From Mycolicibacterium lacusdiani (GTDB lineage Bacteria > Actinomycetota > Actinomycetes > Mycobacteriales > Mycobacteriaceae), in NCBI RefSeq assembly GCF_021916785.1, contig NZ_JAKCFC010000011.1, positions 62,001-126,000 of the forward strand: DNA of 64,000 bases. The letters are read 5' to 3'. Under the pieces are notes generated by a model. The model was not told the DNA's origin. It was given only the letters and a program-made list of their open reading frames with translations, and searched no databases. The position numbers and the translations under genes were made by a program. Numbering within the stretch: the first letter of the stretch is position 1; every line of letters begins with the position of its first letter. Below are positions 61,401 through 64,000 of this stretch, one piece after another.

Positions 61401-64000
61401 TGTCGATCGACTCGGCGGACAGCAGGTGGGCGTACTCGTTGGCGGCCACGCCGGTGAAGATGCCGGTCGAACTGCCGCGCAGCGATGCAGGCGAGTACCC
61501 GGCGCGCTCCAGGCCCTCCCAGACGGTCTCGAGAATCAGCCGCTGCTGCGGCTCGATCCACACGGCCTCGCGCGGCGAGATGCCGAAGAACTCCGGGTCG
61601 AATCCGTCGATGCCGTCGAGGAATCCGCCGAACCGCGTGTAGGTCTTGCCCGCGGCGTCGGGATCGGGGTCGTAGAACTCGTCGATGTCGAAGCGGTCCT
61701 CGGGGACTTCACGGATGGCGTCGACACCGTCGGCGAGCAACTCCCAGAACGCTTCCGGGTTGGGCGCGCCGGGGAAGCGGCACGACACCGCAACGATCGC
61801 GATCGGCTCGTCGGTGCTCGTCCGCGCCACGGGCGCGGGGCGCGGTGCCGGGGCGGCCTGCTCACCGAGGCCGAGCACGTCGCCGAGCAGGTAGTCGGCG
61901 ACGTCCGTCGGGCGGGGATGGTCCATCACGAGCGTGATGGGAATCTCCTTGCCGACGCCCTGCTCGATGCGGCGTCGCAGTTCGACGGCCATCAACGAAT
62001 CCATGCCGAGGTCGAAGAACCCCGCGTCCTCGCGGATCTCCTCGACGTCCACGCGCGTCACCTCTGCGACCGCGTTGCGCAGGTAGTCGGTCAGGAGCCG
62101 TTTGCGTTGCTGCACGGGGGCATTCGTCAATTGCTCGACCAGCCGCGTCTTGCCCGACGCCGTGGTGGACACTGCTGCCGCCGGTGCGGTGGGCACCTCG
62201 CGTTCCAGTTCGGCCAGGAATGCCCGCCGTCCCGCCTGCTGGTAGAGCGGGAGGAAGCGGGCCCAGTCGATCCGGGCCACCACACCCTGTGCCGACCCGC
62301 CGTGCGCAGCGGACGTCGCCACGACGTCGGCCAGACCCGCGAGGGCATCGGCGGGGGACAGGGTCCGGACGCCGCGTTGGTCCAGGCGCGCGCGGGACTC
62401 GGCGTCGGCCATGCCCGCCGACCACGGGCCGAAGTCCACGCTGGTCGCCGCGATGCCCTGCTCGCGCAGCCGCCACGCCAGCCCGTCGAGGAAGGCGTTC
62501 GCCGCGCCGTAGGTGGTCTGGCCGAAGCCGCCCCACACCGCGGCGATCGACGAGGTGCTGATGAAGAAGTCGAGGTTCAGGTCAGCGGCTGCTTCGCTCA
62601 GATGCCATGCGCCCCAGACCTTTCCGGCGAAGACGCGATCCACCTCGGCGTCGTCCACATCGGTAAGGGCGGTGGTGGCGATCTCGCCTGCGGCATGCGC
62701 GATGCCGGCGAGCGGTGGCATCCCGGCCCGCGCGACTGCCAGTAGGCGTGCGACGTCGTGCGCATCGGCGACGTCGGCCGTGACGACGCGGACGTCGCAG
62801 CCGTGCTGGTCGCCCAGTGCGGCGATTCGTTGGGCGACGGCGTCGTCGGGTGCGCGTCGGCTGGTGAGGATCAAGTGCTTGGCGCCCAGGGCAGCCAGGT
62901 GGCCGGCGATCTCCAAGCCAATGGCGCCGAGGCCTCCGGTCACCAGATAGGTGGCGTCGCCGCGCACGCTCAGCGGCGTACCGCTCGGCTGTTCGACCCG
63001 CCTGACCAAGCGGGGAACGTAGACCGTGCGATCACGCAGCGCGATCTGGTCCTCGCGGGCGGCGGTGCCTGCCGGCGCGGAGATACGGTCGACGAGTTCG
63101 GACCACTCGGCGGTGCCGCCGTCGCCCAGATCCGCCAAACCGCCCCATACGTGCGGCAGTTCGAGTGCTGCTGCGCGGCCGAAACCCCACAGGCACGTCT
63201 GATCCGGGCACACGCTGTCGGCGTCGGTGACGCGTTGAGCGCCGCGGGTCACCACCCAGACGGGAGCGCGCAGGTCGGCGGCCGCCGCGGCGCGCAGGAG
63301 TCGCCGGGTTCCGCCGAGGACGTCGTGGTGCATCCGCAGCAGCGACCGCATCGAGGGTGCAGAAGCGGACAGCGCCGCGACGTCGAGGATCCGCAGCGCC
63401 GAACTGTGTGCTGCCGCAGCGCGCAACGCGTCTGCGAGTTCCGATTCCTCGGCATCCGACGACGGCAATCCGAGGACGCGGTGGCGGTGGCCGCGTGCGG
63501 TCAGCAGGTCGACCAGGGGGCGAATCGCATCGCCGGCGTCGCCGACGAGGATCCAGTCGGCGTCCGTGCCAGCGTCGGAGACGGGGGTAGTGGAGACGTC
63601 CCAGCGGAATTCGTAGCGGTCGTTCGCCATCGACTGGGTCGTCCGCTGCTGGTTGTGCCGGTCCACGAGCTTGGTCAGCACCGACACGGTGTGCTCGTCG
63701 CCGCCCGCACCGTCGAGGAGGGCCGCGAGTTCCTCGATGCGGCCGTCCTCCAGGAGGCGCACGGCGTCGGTACGCGGACCGCCACTCTGCTGCCGGGTCT
63801 CCCGCCGGTCGGCCTGCTGGCCGTCCCGGAAGGAGTACTCGCGGTGCTCGAACGGATAGGTGGGCAGGTCGAGCTTGCGCGCCAGGCTCTGGGCGAACGC
63901 GGCGAAGTCGGGTAGGTGGCCCAGAACGTATGCGTCGGCAACCGCTTCGGTGATCTGCCGGTGATCGGCGGTGTTTCGGCGCAACGAGGTGATGACCCGC
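55483..64000 (-). CDS. Modular type I polyketide synthase, 3' part
   Basis: An open frame enters at 64000 with no start and runs 2839 codons to TGA. In reading order: the end of an AT domain and its linker (SLRRNTADHRQ, LPTYPFEHREYS); KR1 (about 62960-62400, TGGLGAIG); ACP1 (FFDLGMDSLM, Ser near 62000); KS (61820-60540, DTACSSA with active Cys, HGTGT, KTNIGHTE); AT (60200-59300, GHSVGQY and HAFH, suggesting malonyl-CoA); DH (about 59060-58200, HVIYGTVVVP); ER (57560-56640, AASGGVGLAAVQMA); KR2 (56600-56040, with LDD); ACP2 (FLDLGTDSLM near 55675). So a KR-only module is followed by a fully reducing one. There is no thioesterase. The product is probably a lipid; the family member is not identified. 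Confidence 0.94.
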   Translation of the reverse strand, partial: RVITSLRRNTADHRQITEAVADAYVLGHLPDFAAFAQSLARKLDLPTYPFEHREYSFRDGQQADRRETRQQSGGPRTDAVRLLEDGRIEELAALLDGAGGDEHTVSVLTKLVDRHNQQRTTQSMANDRYEFRWDVSTTPVSDAGTDADWILVGDAGDAIRPLVDLLTARGHRHRVLGLPSSDAEESELADALRAAAAHSSALRILDVAALSASAPSMRSLLRMHHDVLGGTRRLLRAAAAADLRAPVWVVTRGAQRVTDADSVCPDQTCLWGFGRAAALELPHVWGGLADLGDGGTAEWSELVDRISAPAGTAAREDQIALRDRTVYVPRLVRRVEQPSGTPLSVRGDATYLVTGGLGAIGLEIAGHLAALGAKHLILTSRRAPDDAVAQRIAALGDQHGCDVRVVTADVADAHDVARLLAVARAGMPPLAGIAHAAGEIATTALTDVDDAEVDRVFAGKVWGAWHLSEAAADLNLDFFISTSSIAAVWGGFGQTTYGAANAFLDGLAWRLREQGIAATSVDFGPWSAGMADAESRARLDQRGVRTLSPADALAGLADVVATSAAHGGSAQGVVARIDWARFLPLYQQAGRRAFLAELEREVPTAPAAAVSTTASGKTRLVEQLTNAPVQQRKRLLTDYLRNAVAEVTRVDVEEIREDAGFFDLGMDSLMAVELRRRIEQGVGKEIPITLVMDHPRPTDVADYLLGDVLGLGEQAAPAPRPAPVARTSTDEPIAIVAVSCRFPGAPNPEAFWELLADGVDAIREVPEDRFDIDEFYDPDPDAAGKTYTRFGGFLDGIDGFDPEFFGISPREAVWIEPQQRLILETVWEGLERAGYSPASLRGSSTGIFTGVAANEYAHLLSAESIDKIEPHFITGNALNAISGRVAFALGLEGPAVALDTACSSALVAVHQACLALRSGDCDMALAGGVNVLLSPVTVVAASRARMLSPAGRCKTFDASADGYVRSEGCGMLVLKRLSDAERDGDRICAIIPSSAVNQDGASSGLTVPNGGAQQRLIGTALTRAGLTGGDVDYLEAHGTGTPLGDPIEVQAAAAAYGGSRDANRPLLMGSVKTNIGHTESASGAAGLIKVVLSLQHGLLPKSLHFDNPSPHIPWDSLPVRVVAESTPWQTNGRPRRAGVSSFGFTGTNAHVLIEEAPQPETATPEAPQSQDQRVDVLALSARSPEALVALAQRYETWLTINPDADLGDVCLTAGTGRSHFEHRAALVVDSIEGARAALADLAENRLRPGVVRGEHTHRPTTAWLFTGQGSQYPGMARELFAHEPVFAQTVQRCADAVADILPRPLLDVVFATDRETGGEAGKALRDTSFAQPALFAVEMGLARLWQSWGIVPDVVLGHSVGQYAAACVAGVFSLEDGARLMAQRGLLFGSLPEGGRMVAVFADAKQVEEAAGAFPRVSVGAYNGPNTVLSGPGEDLERLVATFEDEAIRCTWLQTSHAFHSELLEPVLDEFESYAARLRFATPTLPLVCNRTGAVLTAQTPLDASYWRRHSRQPVQFAESVRTVAALGCSVLMEIGPQPVLTGAAVQVWPEHLAAPRAIVSLRKGVGDRRQIADALAAAYVGGHQPDFAGLHGRPGRRLELPTYPFQHRRFWPKTSGLAMDGGGPAVSGILGNAKDLASGDSVYTSRLSVKSQPWLSDHVIYGTVVVPGATYAAMALAAVGTPARVKDVFFYEPIILPEKASREVQLTLHPLEDGSGFTFTVHSRPYGVRDADWALNADGTVAAGAADDGDVTDEPEGTQPEAVEETIERLDRMRPQELFETFADMELAWGPTWSGSLKSLWLGDGEAIGDILVGPELAEQLGTEPMHPVLMDLCTGVAFPAFPALLAAEQGVSDLFLPLRYGQVTMREKMPRRFYCRATWHANDLDNETQVFDLDFVDRDGRHLGGIREFTVKRAPREALLRGLGGDATRLLYTLGWHEVPVPPTDGAGNVNGTWLIAGFDELAAMVPGCIPFDRAGDAEQLGRVLADAHERGMGFSGVVWRASGPGSAAEDLGSGSAAARVETEIANLLSAVHTVQRGDVKLPGGLWIVTERAVACESGEPVDPVQAALWGFGRTAINEEPALRAKLVDCDGSPEAVTALAAMLATPVDEPELAVRQGKLLASRLVPWARTGHLTVPRGGDYVLAPTERGAIDNLRLTEKDVPSPDEGYVQVRVEAAGLNFRDVLNVLGLYPGDPGPIGGDFAGVVTQLGDGVTGLEVGQRVYGSMQGAFASRFNVPALFLAPIPDGVSAVEAATIPAAALTVRLSFDWARLKPGDKVLIHAASGGVGLAAVQMAQQCGAEVFATASTFKRSTLSQLGVKYVYDSRTTEFADQILADTGGAGVDVVLNSLTNEGFIEATLRATAKGGRFAEIAKRDIWSPDQMAQARPDIAYEIVALDTVMLTEPERIRDLLTEVSEGLAEGVWTPLPAEIYPLTEARAAFRRMQQARHIGKIVLQIPEPLAPRADRSYLITGGLGAIGLHTASYLAQLGAGDIVLTSRRSPDADARRAIDDITERFRCRIHVIAADVGDEDEVAGLLKRIRAELPALAGVVHLAGVLDDALLSQQSMERFRTTMAPKAFGAYHLDRLTRHDELDFFIVSSSVSSLFGSPGQANYATANALLDGLVAQRRAIGLPATGVNFGPWAQGGMASSEAATANISAQGLIPLEPSAALSALAEVVANGTGQATVIKANWQRAAKVLGASRPPMLDLVLPSAAGEAIGDSELLRQLQEIPVQQRAGFVTEFLQREVQNFLRLAQPPAATSRFLDLGTDSLMAIELRNRLHSQFGGAFTINATAVFDYPTIGGLADYLVGQLPDAETAEAPAQEAEPVAAAGS

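Noticed and set aside
1..64000. CRISPR arrays, tRNA or rRNA genes
   Set aside because: No spaced direct-repeat array, no cloverleaf-like element with a TTCGA loop and CCA end, and no rRNA-like sequence was noticed.

Overview
The window reads as chromosomal DNA of a fast-growing, high-GC mycobacterium (Mycolicibacterium/Mycobacterium). Many genes match, in order and by signature, the Mycobacterium tuberculosis interval Rv0223c to Rv0244c: aldehyde dehydrogenase, methyltransferase, glycosyltransferase, two membrane proteins, acyltransferase, phosphotriesterase-like lactonase, aftD, a 57-residue Rv0236A-like protein, lpqI, a TetR regulator, htdX, fabG4, fadA2 and fadE5. Rv names are from memory of that locus, not from a search.

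Layout. 1-6.8 kb: TetR regulators, a small SnoaL/NmrA-type operon, and a LysR-controlled tartrate dehydrogenase-like and dicarboxylate transporter pair. 6.8-11.1 kb: a gene-poor, lower-GC accessory stretch holding two unusual genes that converge tail to tail on a shared CTAG. One is a nitrilase-superfamily protein with a long uncharacterised N-terminus; the other is a winged-helix/TPR protein. 11.1-16.7 kb: an aromatic-degradation regulon (P450; extradiol dioxygenase, fumarylacetoacetase-like hydrolase and flavin hydroxylase with overlapping starts and stops) controlled by an embedded TetR gene, with a shared TGACGAtwTCGTCA operator. 16.7-33.7 kb: a fadE5 paralogue, then the conserved envelope-biogenesis block through aftD and lpqI. 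33.7-42.3 kb: a gamma-glutamyl-amine type catabolic cluster (glutamine synthetase-like ligase, permease, class III aminotransferase, FluG-like amidohydrolase, Orn/Lys/Arg decarboxylase) divergent from a class II glutamine amidotransferase and an RpiR regulator. 42.3-52.8 kb: TetR, htdX-fabG4 divergent from fadA2, a MOSC protein, a SLAC1-type channel, an F420 enzyme, a GNAT protein and fadE5. 52.8-64 kb: a dehydrogenase, an SDR, TspO, and the 3' part of a large modular type I polyketide synthase that runs off the window.

A recurring theme is small palindromic operators that tie separated genes together. The clearest is TTAC-N6-GTAA, found before the fadE5 paralogue, between fabG4 and fadA2, and before fadE5. 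It suggests one repressor for a fatty-acid set. The best candidate for an undescribed system is the nitrilase/winged-helix-TPR pair at 7.5-10.8 kb. No tRNA, rRNA, CRISPR array, transposase or integrase was recognised.
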